The translations under genes and the position numbers were made by a program. 64,000 nt of DNA from Sinomonas terrae. GTDB lineage: Bacteria; Actinomycetota; Actinomycetes; Actinomycetales; Micrococcaceae. The notes beneath the pieces were generated by a model. The model saw nothing but the letters and a program-made list of their open reading frames with translations, did no database searches and was not told the DNA's origin. How positions within the stretch are numbered: the stretch's first letter is position 1; each line of letters begins with the position of its first letter. The stretch is from NCBI RefSeq assembly GCF_022539255.1, contig NZ_JAKZBV010000001.1:124001-188000 (forward strand). Reading direction: 5' to 3'. Positions 28,196 through 37,363 of the stretch are shown one piece after another.

Positions 28196-29838
28196 TGCCG
28201 CCGTTCATCTCCGCCGCGTGGCGCCGCCTCTCCGCGACGGTCAAGGGCTTCACGGTCGGCCAGCGGACCGTCGCGATCATCGGCCTCGCCGTGCTCGCAC
28301 TCGGCGCGTTCGCCCTCGTCTCGTGGCTCACGAAGCCGAGCTACGCGCCGCTCTTCACGGGGCTGCAGAGCTCGGACGCGAGCGCCGTCGTCCAGCAGCT
28401 CGGCAAGGACAACGTGCCCTACCAGCTGACCGACGGCGGCTCGACGATCCTCGTTCCCCAGGACAAGGTGTACGACGAGCGGCTCAAGGCGGCTTCCGCC
28501 GGCCTGCCTTCGGCCCCGGCAACCGGCTACTCGCTCCTCGACAAGATGGGGGTCACGTCCTCGCAGTTCCAGCAGGACGTGACCTACAAGCGCGCAATCG
28601 AGGGCGAGCTGGCGACGACGATCTCCCACCTCGACGGCGTGAAGTCGGCGAGCGTCCAGCTCGCCATCCCCGACAAGACCGTATTCACGTCCCAGCAGAC
28701 CGACCCGACCGCCTCGGTGTTCGTCCAGACCCAGCCGGGCGTGACCCTGACGAGCGACAAGGTCGACGCGATCGTCCACCTCACGTCGGCATCGATGCCG
28801 GGCATGAAGGCGACCGACGTCTCGGTGGTGGACTCGCAGGGCAACGTGCTCTCGGCAGTCGGCACCGGGACGACCGGCAATTCCTCCAAGCTCGCCTCGG
28901 ACTACCAGCAGCAGACCCAATCGGCCGTCCAGGCCGTCCTCGACCGGGTCCTCGGCCCCGGGAACGCTACGGTCGCCGTCATCCCCGACGTGGACCAGCA
29001 GTCTGCCCAGCAGACCTCGGAGACGTTCTCGAGCGCCAACAACACCGCGCCCCTGAGCCAGTCGACGACCACCGAGAAATACACGGGGACTGGCGCCTCG
29101 GGGGCATCGGGGGTCCTTGGGCCGGACAACATCGCGGTGCCGTCCGGGACGAGTTCGGGCGGCGCCGGGTCAAATGGGGATGCGGGCGGCAACGGCACGT
29201 ACGACTCGACGACGGACACCAAGGACAACGCGGTCGACAAGACGACCGAGGACCGCACGATCCCGGCCGGAGCGCTCAAGAAGCAGTCGGTCTCTGTGGC
29301 GATCAACCAGTTCGCCGCGCAGGGCCTCAACCTCCAGAACATCAATTCGCTCGTCTCGGCCGCTGCCGGGATCGACGCGAAGCGCGGCGATGTCCTCTCC
29401 GTGCAGATTGTCCCGTTCAGCACGGCCGCGGCGGATCAGGCCAAGGCGGCGCTCGCGCAGCAGCAGGCGGACGACGCCGCGAAGGCGCAGCAGGCGATGT
29501 GGACGAACATCATGTGGGCAGGCATCGCGCTCCTCGCGCTCATCGGCGTCGCCCTATTCCTGTGGATGCGTGCGCGCCGGGCTGCGGTCCGCGAGCCCCT
29601 CGACCTCGGCGGCAGCATCGTCTTCGACGAGCTGCCCGAACCCGCCATCATCGAAGCGTCCACGACCGTCGCGCTGCCGACGATCGCCGAGCCGCTCCCG
29701 GCACTGCCTGACCCGGGTGCGGAAGTGCTCGACGCCGAGCGGCGGCGTGCCCAGGTTGATCGCCTCGGCGGCGCGGACCCGCAGAAGACGGCGGAGTTCC
29801 TGCGCGGCCTCATGGACGAGTCGAGGGCGGGCGTATGA
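28195..29838 (+). CDS. fliF: Flagellar MS-ring protein FliF
   Basis: 547 residues. First membrane helix near residues 22-44 (RTVAIIGLAVLALGAFALVS), periplasmic ring-building motifs YAPLFTGLQSSDASAVVQQL and NVPYQLTDGGSTILVP, the conserved SASVQLAIPDKTVF segment, and a second membrane helix near 437-458 (NIMWAGIALLALIGVALFLW). The C-terminal tail (KTAEFLRGLMDES) binds FliG. A Gly/Ser/Thr/Asp-rich insertion near 300-350 is longer than usual. Start ATG 28195 overlaps the fliE stop. Confidence 0.96.
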   Translation: MPPFISAAWRRLSATVKGFTVGQRTVAIIGLAVLALGAFALVSWLTKPSYAPLFTGLQSSDASAVVQQLGKDNVPYQLTDGGSTILVPQDKVYDERLKAASAGLPSAPATGYSLLDKMGVTSSQFQQDVTYKRAIEGELATTISHLDGVKSASVQLAIPDKTVFTSQQTDPTASVFVQTQPGVTLTSDKVDAIVHLTSASMPGMKATDVSVVDSQGNVLSAVGTGTTGNSSKLASDYQQQTQSAVQAVLDRVLGPGNATVAVIPDVDQQSAQQTSETFSSANNTAPLSQSTTTEKYTGTGASGASGVLGPDNIAVPSGTSSGGAGSNGDAGGNGTYDSTTDTKDNAVDKTTEDRTIPAGALKKQSVSVAINQFAAQGLNLQNINSLVSAAAGIDAKRGDVLSVQIVPFSTAAADQAKAALAQQQADDAAKAQQAMWTNIMWAGIALLALIGVALFLWMRARRAAVREPLDLGGSIVFDELPEPAIIEASTTVALPTIAEPLPALPDPGAEVLDAERRRAQVDRLGGADPQKTAEFLRGLMDESRAGV

Positions 29839-30860
29839 CGCCGGCTCTCGCCCCGGCGCTGACGGGCACCCAGAAGGTCGCGATCGTGCTCATGCAGATG
29901 AGCCCCGAGAACGCCTCGAAGGTCATGGCCCACTTCAGCGAGTCCGAGGCCGAAGAGGTGGCCGCGGAGATCGTGCGGCTCAGCCGGGTGGACGCCGGGG
30001 TCTCCGAGCAGGTCATCGCCGAGTTCCACGAGATCGCGGTGTCCGGGCGGCGCACGACCCGCGGCGGCCGGGACCTCGCCGTCGGCCTCCTCGAATCCTC
30101 GTTCGGCCCGGACAGGGCTGCGGGCGTCATGGACCGGCTGGCCTCGACCATGGCCGGAAAGTCCTTCGAATTCCTCGACAGCGTCGACGCCTCCCAACTC
30201 CTAACCCTGCTCGACGGCGAGCTCCCCGAGACAGTCGCGCTCGTCCTCGCGCATCTTCGGCCTGCGAAGGCGTCCGAGGTGATGGCGGGCCTCGGCGAGG
30301 CGCAGGCGATCGACGTCGCCCAAGCGCTCGCGACGATGGGCTCGGCGACGCCGGAAGCCGTGACGATCATCGCCGAGAGTCTCAAGGCGCGCACGAGTAC
30401 CGCTGTACCCTCGGGGCGCAAGCAGGCCGAGGTCATGGGCGGCATCCAGCCGCTCGTCGACATCATCAACCGCTCCGACATCGCGACTGAGCGCACCGTC
30501 CTCGACGGCCTGCAGGAGCGCGACCCCGAACTCGCCGAAGAGGTCCGTTCCAAGATGCTCACGTTCGCGGACATCGTGAAGCTCGAACGCCGCGACGTCC
30601 AGCAGATCCTCCGCGGCATCGACGCGGGGGTGCTCGCACGCGCGATGAAGGGGGCGGCGGCCCCTGTGCTCGAGGCCATCAACTCCAACGTCTCCGACCG
30701 CAACCGCGAGATTCTGCAGTCCGAGATTGCCGCCGTAGGGCCTGTGCGGGCGTCCGAGGTCCAGGAGGCGCGCGCGTCGATCGTCCGGACCATCCGCGAA
30801 CTCGAGGCCTCTGGTGACATCACTGTCCGCCGCGGCGAGGAGGACGATCTTGTCTACTGA
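29835..30860 (+). CDS. fliG: Flagellar motor switch protein FliG
   Basis: 341 residues with the FliG order: N-terminal FliF-binding domain (LTGTQKVAIVLMQMSPENAS), middle domain (LLTLLDGELPETVALVLAHL, with the EHPQ-like motif region), and C-terminal torque helix (LEAINSNVSDRNREILQSEI). It forms the upper C-ring and contacts MotA. Overlaps fliF (ATGA) and fliH. Confidence 0.95.
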   Translation: MTPALAPALTGTQKVAIVLMQMSPENASKVMAHFSESEAEEVAAEIVRLSRVDAGVSEQVIAEFHEIAVSGRRTTRGGRDLAVGLLESSFGPDRAAGVMDRLASTMAGKSFEFLDSVDASQLLTLLDGELPETVALVLAHLRPAKASEVMAGLGEAQAIDVAQALATMGSATPEAVTIIAESLKARTSTAVPSGRKQAEVMGGIQPLVDIINRSDIATERTVLDGLQERDPELAEEVRSKMLTFADIVKLERRDVQQILRGIDAGVLARAMKGAAAPVLEAINSNVSDRNREILQSEIAAVGPVRASEVQEARASIVRTIRELEASGDITVRRGEEDDLVY

Positions 30861-31443
30861 GGCGCACGTCCCGCGGCCCGTCGTGTTCCCGTCGCTCCAT
30901 GCTTCGGGAGAGGCAGAGGGCTTCACGAAGGGCCACGCCGCTGGGTACGCGGCCGGGTTGCGGAAGGCCGAGGCCGAGGCACGGACGCGACGTGCCGAGT
31001 TCGAGGCCGAGCACGCCGCGGCCCTCGAGGAGGGCAGACAACGGGCTGAACGCGGCGTCGCCGTCCTCGAAGCCGCCGCCCGTGCCCTGCACTCGCGGAC
31101 CGTGCCTGTCCTCGCGGAAGCCGAGGCCGAGGTCGCGGCCTCCGCGATCGCGCTCGCCGAGGCTGTGCTCGGGTGCGAGCTCTCCGACGCCGCGACGGGC
31201 GCCAAGGCCGCTCTTGCCCGCGCGCTCTCAGGGACGGATGCTCCCGTCGTCGTCGCCGTCCGCCTCCACCCCGCCGACCTGGCGCTCGTCGGAGAAGCCG
31301 CTCCGGCCGGCGTCGTGCTCGTTGCCGACCCCGCGCTCGCGAGGGGCGACGCCGTCGCCGACTATCCGGACGGGGAACTCGATGCCCGCATCTCCACCGC
31401 GCTGGCCCGTGCGAGGGCCGCGCTCGCAGGGGAGGGCGCGTGA
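30850..31443 (+). CDS. fliH: Flagellar assembly protein FliH
   Basis: 197 residues from a TTG at 30850. GAGGAGGA lies 6 nt before this codon and it falls within the last codons of fliG; an ATG at 30814 is less well placed. The middle is a long Ala/Glu/Arg helix (GYAAGLRKAEAEARTRRAEF...) and the C-terminus a compact domain ending ALARARAALAGEGA. FliH is the peripheral stalk and regulator of the FliI ATPase. Its stop overlaps the fliI GTG. Confidence 0.88.
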   Translation: MSTEAHVPRPVVFPSLHASGEAEGFTKGHAAGYAAGLRKAEAEARTRRAEFEAEHAAALEEGRQRAERGVAVLEAAARALHSRTVPVLAEAEAEVAASAIALAEAVLGCELSDAATGAKAALARALSGTDAPVVVAVRLHPADLALVGEAAPAGVVLVADPALARGDAVADYPDGELDARISTALARARAALAGEGA

Positions 31444-32747
31444 GGGGCCTGGCCGCCGCGCTCGAGGCGGCCGCGCCGGAGCGGGTCGGCGTCGTGACAT
31501 CGGTGCTCGGGCTTGGGCTCGAGGTGGCGGGACTCGATTGCGCGGTCGGCGACACGATCGCGGTGGCTACGGACGACGGCGGCACGAGCGAGGCCGAGGT
31601 GGTCGCCACCGCGCGGGGAACCCTGCGCTGCATGCCGCTCGGACGTCTCGCCGGGGTCCGCCCGGGCGCCCCCGTCCGGGCGCGGCTTGGCGGCAGCGGC
31701 GTACCGACGGGGGAGCAGCTCTTCGGCCGCGTCCTCGACGGCCTCGGCCGCCCCATCGACGGGCGCGGGCCGCTCTCGGGCCACCGTGTCCCGCTCGAGC
31801 ACGCGACCCCCTCGGCCATGCACCGGGCTCGGATCGATACCCCTCTCCAGACCGGCGTCCGCGTCCTCGACACACTTGCCACCCTCGGGCGCGGGCAGCG
31901 CCTTGGCCTCTTCGCTGGTTCGGGGGTCGGAAAGTCCTCGCTCCTGTCGATGATCGCGCGGGGCACCGAGGCGGAGGTGTCCGTGATCGCGCTCGTGGGG
32001 GAGCGGGGACGCGAGGTCCGCGAGTTCCTCGACGACGACCTCGGGCCGGAGGGCTTGGCCCGCTCGATCGTGGTCGTGGCCACCTCCGATGAACCCGCGC
32101 TCGTGCGGCTCCGCGCCGCGTTCACCGCCACGCGCATCGCCGAATCGTTCCGCGACCGCGGCGCCCATGTCCTGCTCATGATGGACTCCCTCACGCGCGT
32201 CGCGATGGCGCAGCGCGAGATCGGGCTCTCCGCCGGTGAGCCTCCCGCTACTCGGGGCTACCCGCCGTCGACCTTCGCGCTCCTCGCGCGCCTTCTCGAG
32301 CGCGCCGGAACCGGGGAAACCGGCTCGGTGACCGGCATCTACACCGTGCTCGTCGACGGCGACGACCACAACGAGCCCGTCGCCGACGCGGCGCGGTCGA
32401 TCCTCGACGGGCACGTCGTACTCGATCGGCCGCTTGCCGTCGGCGGGCACTATCCGCCCATCGACGTCCTCGGCTCGGTGTCCCGGGTCGCGTCGAAGGT
32501 GAACGCGCCCGAACGCACGGCGCTCGCCTCAGAGCTGCGCCGCGTCCTCGCAGCCCGCAAAGCAGCGCAGGACCTCATCGACGTCGGTGCGTATCAGCGG
32601 GGGAGCAACGCGCTCGTCGATGCCGCCGTCGCCCACGAGGGCGAGATCGACGCCTTCCTGCGCCAGAGCCTCGACGATCAGACGCCGGGACCCGAGGCGT
32701 GGGCCCGCCTCGCCCGCCTCACTGCGACCCTCGGAGGTGCACGATGA
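31440..32747 (+). CDS. fliI: Flagellum-specific type III export ATPase FliI
   Basis: 435 residues. Walker A is GSGVGKSS and Walker B HVLLMMDSLTR; SAGEPPATRGYPPSTFALLA is the FliI/F1-beta family block, and LVDGDDHNEPVADAARSILDGH follows. The N-terminal beta-barrel begins after GTG 31440. It hydrolyses ATP to release export substrates from chaperones at the base of the flagellum. Flanked by fliH and fliJ with overlaps on both sides. Confidence 0.96.
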   Translation: MRGLAAALEAAAPERVGVVTSVLGLGLEVAGLDCAVGDTIAVATDDGGTSEAEVVATARGTLRCMPLGRLAGVRPGAPVRARLGGSGVPTGEQLFGRVLDGLGRPIDGRGPLSGHRVPLEHATPSAMHRARIDTPLQTGVRVLDTLATLGRGQRLGLFAGSGVGKSSLLSMIARGTEAEVSVIALVGERGREVREFLDDDLGPEGLARSIVVVATSDEPALVRLRAAFTATRIAESFRDRGAHVLLMMDSLTRVAMAQREIGLSAGEPPATRGYPPSTFALLARLLERAGTGETGSVTGIYTVLVDGDDHNEPVADAARSILDGHVVLDRPLAVGGHYPPIDVLGSVSRVASKVNAPERTALASELRRVLAARKAAQDLIDVGAYQRGSNALVDAAVAHEGEIDAFLRQSLDDQTPGPEAWARLARLTATLGGAR

Positions 32748-33196
32748 CCCCTCAGTTCCCCCTTGCTGGGCTCCTGCGGCTGCGCCGTCTCGAACAGGAC
32801 CAGGCCGCGGCCCGTTTCGGGGCCGTCAACGCCCAGCTCCGGGCCGTGGGTGCGCAGCAGGCCTCGGCCCGGGCCGAGGCAGAGGAGATCGCGTCCGACG
32901 TCGACAGCTCGGCCGCGCTCCTCGCCGTCGCCGCGGCTCGGGCCGCCTCGGCGAGCCTCCTCACCGAGCTCGACGCGCTCGCCGCGGTGACCGAGGCCGA
33001 GCGCGGGCAGGCGCAGCGCGACCTTGCCGTCGCGCGGGGCCGGACCGTTGGGCTCGAGAAGCTCGAGGCCCGGCATGGTGCCCTCGTCGTTGCGGCCGAG
33101 CTCGCCGCCGAGCAGAGCGTCCTCGATGACCTCGGTTCGTCCGCGCGCCTTCGGCAGGGTCCCGACGCGCTGAACCGAGGAGGGTCGACGACGTGA
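32744..33196 (+). CDS. fliJ: Flagellar export protein FliJ-like
   Basis: 150 residues, almost entirely an antiparallel coiled coil rich in Ala, Glu, Arg and Gln (LLRLRRLEQDQAAARFGAVN... and ...TEAERGQAQRDLAVARGRTV). FliJ is the central stalk-like coiled coil of the FliI ring. Naming rests on position between fliI and fliK, size and coiled-coil nature, since FliJ sequences diverge strongly. ATGA overlap with fliI; GTGA overlap with the next gene. Confidence 0.82.
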   Translation: MTPQFPLAGLLRLRRLEQDQAAARFGAVNAQLRAVGAQQASARAEAEEIASDVDSSAALLAVAAARAASASLLTELDALAAVTEAERGQAQRDLAVARGRTVGLEKLEARHGALVVAAELAAEQSVLDDLGSSARLRQGPDALNRGGSTT

Positions 33197-34347
33197 GTGT
33201 CAGTGCCGCGATCGGACGTGTGCAGGAGATCCAGACGACCCTGACCCACCTCACCGACCCGACCCTCGACACCGCCGCCGGCTCGCCGTCGTCCGCCTCC
33301 GCCGCCCCGGCCGAGGCCACCGGCACGCCTTCGGCGAGCCTTGCCTCATTCGGGCAGGCGCTCGCCGGCGCGCTTGGTTCGACGTCGACGGCGCTGCCCT
33401 CTGCCGGTGTGGGGCTGGCCTCCGCGGGGGTGGGGCTGGCGGCGACCGGGGCAGTCCCGGCGAGCGGCAACCTCGCGGCGAGCGGCGGCGTCACAGGCGA
33501 CGAAATCGCCGCCGATGCCCAGAAGTACGTTGGCGTGCCGTATCTGTGGGGCGGCACGGACCCGTCGAAGGGCCTGGACTGCTCGGGCTTCGTGCAGCGC
33601 GTGTACCAGGACCTGGGGATCTCGCTCCCGCGCGTCGTGCATGACCAGATGCAGGCTGGGACGCCCGTGGCCTCGCTCGCGGACGCGAAGCCGGGCGACC
33701 TGCTGGTCAGCTTCGGCGGGGAGCACGTGGCCATCTATCTCGGAAACGGCAAGGCGATCGACGCTCCCGTGCCCGGGCAGACGATCCAGGTCCGTGACGC
33801 GTGGGAGCAGTACGGGAACCTCACGGCGATCCGGCGCATCGTGCCGGAGAGCGCAACTGGTTCTGCGGCCGGCGTCGCTGGCTCTGCTGCCGGCGTGGCG
33901 GGGCTCGACCCTTCTCAGCAGCAGTACGCCCAGGACATCGTGAATCGGGTTGCGCAGCTCGGCCTGCCCGCCCAGGCCGCCGTCGACGCAGTCTCGACCG
34001 CGCTCCAGGAGTCGTCGCTGCGCATGTACTGGAACCCGAAGGTCGCCGGCTCCCAGGCCCTCGCGCCGGAGCAGTCGGCGGTTGGGACCGACGGATACTC
34101 CGTGGGCCTCTTCCAGCAGCAGGTCAACGGGAACGCGTACTCGTGGGGGACGGTCTCGGACGCCATGGATCCCGTGGCCTCTACGGATATGTTCCTCAAC
34201 AGGCTCACCGCCATACCGGGCTGGCAGAACATGCCCGTCACCGCCGCCGACCAAGCCGTCCAAGGTTCCGCCTACCCCGACGCCTACGCCAAATGGGAAG
34301 CGGAAGCGCGCCAGATCGTCTCAGCCCTCTCACCGACGGGAGCCTGA
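33193..34347 (+). CDS. Bifunctional peptidoglycan hydrolase: NlpC/P60 (C40) plus lysozyme-like domain
   Basis: 384 residues. After a linker-like N-terminus (1-98), an NlpC/P60 domain spans about 99-225: catalytic Cys in GLDCSGFVQRVYQDLG, His in GGEHVAIYLGNG, and a third polar residue downstream. A second domain (about 243-380) shows STALQESSLRMYWNP (catalytic Glu of a transglycosylase-like fold) and YSVGLFQQQ, seen in actinobacterial lysozyme-like and phage tail hydrolases. No classical signal peptide is seen, so export by the flagellar apparatus is plausible. It sits between fliJ and fliK and likely replaces FlgJ in opening the wall for the rod. Confidence 0.8.
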   Translation: MSVSAAIGRVQEIQTTLTHLTDPTLDTAAGSPSSASAAPAEATGTPSASLASFGQALAGALGSTSTALPSAGVGLASAGVGLAATGAVPASGNLAASGGVTGDEIAADAQKYVGVPYLWGGTDPSKGLDCSGFVQRVYQDLGISLPRVVHDQMQAGTPVASLADAKPGDLLVSFGGEHVAIYLGNGKAIDAPVPGQTIQVRDAWEQYGNLTAIRRIVPESATGSAAGVAGSAAGVAGLDPSQQQYAQDIVNRVAQLGLPAQAAVDAVSTALQESSLRMYWNPKVAGSQALAPEQSAVGTDGYSVGLFQQQVNGNAYSWGTVSDAMDPVASTDMFLNRLTAIPGWQNMPVTAADQAVQGSAYPDAYAKWEAEARQIVSALSPTGA

Positions 34348-35654
34348 TGCCAGCCCTCCTCTCCCCGCTCCCGGGCTCGCTCCCGCCCGCGGTCACTGCC
34401 GCGACGCACTCGGCCTCCACTCCGGGCGGGACCGGTCCCGACGCCGGATCGCCCGGCACCGAGGTTCCCGGCCTGTTCGCGGCTTTGCTTGCAGCGGCGT
34501 CGCCCGGAGCGGCGGGTGCCGATGTCGGTGGTGTCGATCTGAAGGCAGATACCAAGGACGGCGGCAAGGCGGACGGCAAAAACGACACCAACGACCCCGC
34601 CAAGGCCGATCCCACCCTCAACCCCTCGTTGGCCGGCCAGACAATGACGGCCGTCCCGCCGTTCATCGGTTGCCCCCCGACGGTTTCTCCATCTTCCGAG
34701 GGCCACCTAGTGCCTCCGCACGGCGCAACCTTCAGTGGTCTGGCGACGGTCGCTCAGACGACGACGGCCGTACCTACCCTCGGGGGCGCAGCCACGGGCG
34801 CACCGACCCTGAGGGGCGCCGGCGCACCCGCATTGCCAGCGCCGGACCCGTCAACGTTGGCCTCGCAAGTGCCAGCATCGCCAGCCTCGGCAGCGGCAGC
34901 CCCTTCGGCTCCAGGAAGCCCTGCGCTGGGGTCAGGGCTTCCGGTACCCCGCACTTCTGAGACCTCCACGAGCCCCGCCAAGTCCGCGGCCGCGATTTTC
35001 CGGGACGCAACTTTCCCGGACCTGCCCCTCCGGGACCCGACCGTCCCGGACGCAACAAGCGCGAAGACGGACGATCCCGCGCTCGCGGGCATCCCGTCGT
35101 CGTCCGCTTTCGCTGCGGCGCCGGACGCAGCGCCAGCCGGCGTCCCCGAGACTCCACCGCCGACTGCCGCCCAGCCCTTCTCGGCACAGCTCGCGAGGCC
35201 CGTCTTCACGCTTGCGGCCGCGGGCCCGGGGGAGCATGTCATGACGGTCAAGGTCGCCCCAGAGGATCTGGGACCGGTCACCGTACAGGCCCACATCGGG
35301 GCAGACGGCGTCAAGGTCCAGCTCTTCGTGCCCACCGACGCGGGACGGGCCGCCGTTCAGGCGGCGCTCCCAGAGCTGCGGCGAGACCTCGCCGCGGCGG
35401 GTCTCGGGGCGAACCTCGATCTTTCGGCCCGGAGCGCCCCTCAGCACGGAGCGCCCCAGCACGGGCCACCGCAGCACGGCGCCCTGCAGGATGGCTGGGG
35501 ATCCGGGGGCCGAGACAGTCCCGGGCGAGGTGCTGGGGGCCGGGGCGGCGGGACGCGGGGGGTCACCGCCGTCGGACTCGACGGCACCTCGCCGTCCCAA
35601 CTCCCGTTCGGCCGCCTGCCCACCAGCGACAACCGACTCGACATCCTCGCCTAG
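34347..35654 (+). CDS. fliK: Flagellar hook-length control protein FliK
   Basis: 435 residues. The N-terminal two thirds are disordered Ala/Pro/Thr/Ser-rich, as in FliK rulers. The C-terminal switch domain (about 290-365) reads EHVMTVKVAPEDLGPVTVQA, then QLFVPTDAGRAAVQAALPEL. Near residue 370 there is a small repeat (PQHGAPQHGPPQHG). FliK measures the hook and switches export specificity through FlhB. ATG 34347 overlaps the upstream stop (TGATG). Confidence 0.9.
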   Translation: MPALLSPLPGSLPPAVTAATHSASTPGGTGPDAGSPGTEVPGLFAALLAAASPGAAGADVGGVDLKADTKDGGKADGKNDTNDPAKADPTLNPSLAGQTMTAVPPFIGCPPTVSPSSEGHLVPPHGATFSGLATVAQTTTAVPTLGGAATGAPTLRGAGAPALPAPDPSTLASQVPASPASAAAAPSAPGSPALGSGLPVPRTSETSTSPAKSAAAIFRDATFPDLPLRDPTVPDATSAKTDDPALAGIPSSSAFAAAPDAAPAGVPETPPPTAAQPFSAQLARPVFTLAAAGPGEHVMTVKVAPEDLGPVTVQAHIGADGVKVQLFVPTDAGRAAVQAALPELRRDLAAAGLGANLDLSARSAPQHGAPQHGPPQHGALQDGWGSGGRDSPGRGAGGRGGGTRGVTAVGLDGTSPSQLPFGRLPTSDNRLDILA

Positions 35655-35666
35655 AGAAAGCAGCCC

Positions 35667-36140
35667 ATGAGCATCAGCCCCGTCAGCAGTCCTGTCGGCA
35701 CCGCGGCCGCGAGCAGCGCCGTCGGCGGTACGAGCCTGACCTCGTCGACGCCCACCAGCACGCCCCAGCAGACCCTCAATTCGAGCGTCTTCATGGACCT
35801 CCTCGTCGCGCAGCTCAAGAACCAGGACCCGAGCTCGCCCATGGACACCAATGCGATGATCCAGCAGACGAGCCAGCTCTCCATGGTGGAGCAGCTCACG
35901 CAGCTCGCGACGGACAGCAGCCAGGGCCTGAGCGTTCAGCAGCGCGCTGCCGCCGCCGAACTCATCGGCAAGGCCGTGACGTACCTGGGCGCCGACGGCA
36001 CCTCCGGCAGCGGCACCGCGAGTTCCGTGTCCTTCAGCGGGACGTCGCCGACCGTCAACATCGGCGGCGCATCGATTCCGCTCGGTTCGATCACCGGCGT
36101 CACGGGCACCACCGGCGTCACGGGCGCCACCGGCGCCTAG
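35667..36140 (+). CDS. flgD: Flagellar hook capping protein FlgD
   Basis: 157 residues with the FlgD core FMDLLVAQLKNQDPSSPMDT then AMIQQTSQLSMVEQL (about 42-80). The C-terminus is short, lacks a full Ig-like domain and ends in a Gly-Val-Thr repeat (TGVTGTTGVTGATGA). FlgD caps the growing hook. A 12-nt gap separates it from fliK. Confidence 0.93.
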   Translation: MSISPVSSPVGTAAASSAVGGTSLTSSTPTSTPQQTLNSSVFMDLLVAQLKNQDPSSPMDTNAMIQQTSQLSMVEQLTQLATDSSQGLSVQQRAAAAELIGKAVTYLGADGTSGSGTASSVSFSGTSPTVNIGGASIPLGSITGVTGTTGVTGATGA

Positions 36141-36181
36141 CCGGCCCCCAACCTCAGACCAGCCCCAGAAAGGAAGCCACC

Positions 36182-37357
36182 ATGCTCCGCTCCCTCTACT
36201 CCGGCATCTCGGGCCTGCGCGCCCATCAGACCATGCTCGACGTCACGGGCAACAACATCGCCAACGTGAATACGGTCGGCTTCAAAGGCTCGTCGACCGA
36301 GTTCGAGGACACGCTCTCGCAGCTGACCCAGGGTGCCTCGGGCCCTCAGGGGCAGACGGGCGGAACGAATCCGGCTCAGGTCGGCCTCGGCGTGAAGGTC
36401 GCGGCCATCACGACCAACTTCAACCAAGGCTCGGCCGAATCGACGGGCAAAGCGACCGACATGATGATCTCGGGTGACGGCTTCTTCATCACAAGCAGTG
36501 GCGGGCAGCAGCTCTACACGCGTGCGGGCTCCTTCGACTTCGACGCTTCGGGGCGGCTCGTAACGCCCGACGGCGCCCTCCTCCAAGGCTGGCCGGCGAA
36601 CGCCGCCGGGGTGGTCAACACCGGATCGCCCATCGGGAACATCACCCTCTCGCCGACGACGACGATTCCGGCCGTCGCGACAAGCCAGGCCACTGTGGAC
36701 GGGAACCTTCCGTCCGACGCCGCGACGGGAACGTCGCTCGAACGCGACCTTCAGGTCTTCGACGGCAACGGGGTGGCGCGGAACCTCGCGCTCACGTTCA
36801 CGCGCTCGGCTACCGGCTGGGACGTCTCGGGCGCGGACGCCAACGGGACCACGGGCACCGGCTCGCTCGGCTTCACGAACGGCAAGCTCACTTCCGGGGG
36901 CTCGGTGACGGTCGGCGGGATCACGGTGAACCTCAGCACAGTGACGGGTTATGCCGGAATGACGACCATCGCCGCGAGCGGCCAGAACGGCTCCGCCGCC
37001 GGGACGCTCGAATCCTTCACGCTCGGCAACGATGGCTCACTCGTCGGGTCCTTCAGCAATGGGCTCAAGCAGGTTGTGGGCCGGGTCGCGTTGGCGAAGT
37101 TCACAAACCCGGCTGGCCTCGAGAAGTCCGGCGACTCCTCGTACACGAGCACGGCGAATTCGGGGAGCCCGCAGATCGGTCAAGCCGGTGATCCGGGTTT
37201 TGGGACTCTGGCTGGTGGGGCTTTGGAAATGTCGAACGTCGACCTCTCACAGGAATTCACGAATCTCATCGTGGCGCAGCGGGGATTCCAGGCCAACGCA
37301 CGAATTATCACCACTTCCGACCAGGTGCTGCAGAGCCTGATCGACATCAAGCAATAA
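36182..37357 (+). CDS. flgE: Flagellar hook protein FlgE
   Basis: 391 residues. N-terminal MLRSLYSGISGLRAHQTMLD then VTGNNIANVNTVGFKGSSTE, and C-terminal NVDLSQEFTNLIVAQRGFQA, are the hook-family ends. The middle contains the D1/D2 beta domains. ATG 36182 follows GAAAGGAAGCCACC. It is the last gene of the flgB operon and is followed directly by a palindromic repeat array. Confidence 0.95.
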   Translation: MLRSLYSGISGLRAHQTMLDVTGNNIANVNTVGFKGSSTEFEDTLSQLTQGASGPQGQTGGTNPAQVGLGVKVAAITTNFNQGSAESTGKATDMMISGDGFFITSSGGQQLYTRAGSFDFDASGRLVTPDGALLQGWPANAAGVVNTGSPIGNITLSPTTTIPAVATSQATVDGNLPSDAATGTSLERDLQVFDGNGVARNLALTFTRSATGWDVSGADANGTTGTGSLGFTNGKLTSGGSVTVGGITVNLSTVTGYAGMTTIAASGQNGSAAGTLESFTLGNDGSLVGSFSNGLKQVVGRVALAKFTNPAGLEKSGDSSYTSTANSGSPQIGQAGDPGFGTLAGGALEMSNVDLSQEFTNLIVAQRGFQANARIITTSDQVLQSLIDIKQ

Positions 37358-37363
37358 TTCCTC

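Noticed and set aside
28218..29711. 497-codon open frame inside fliF
   Set aside because: Out-of-frame shadow of fliF; fliF carries clear MS-ring motifs and coupled start and stop codons.
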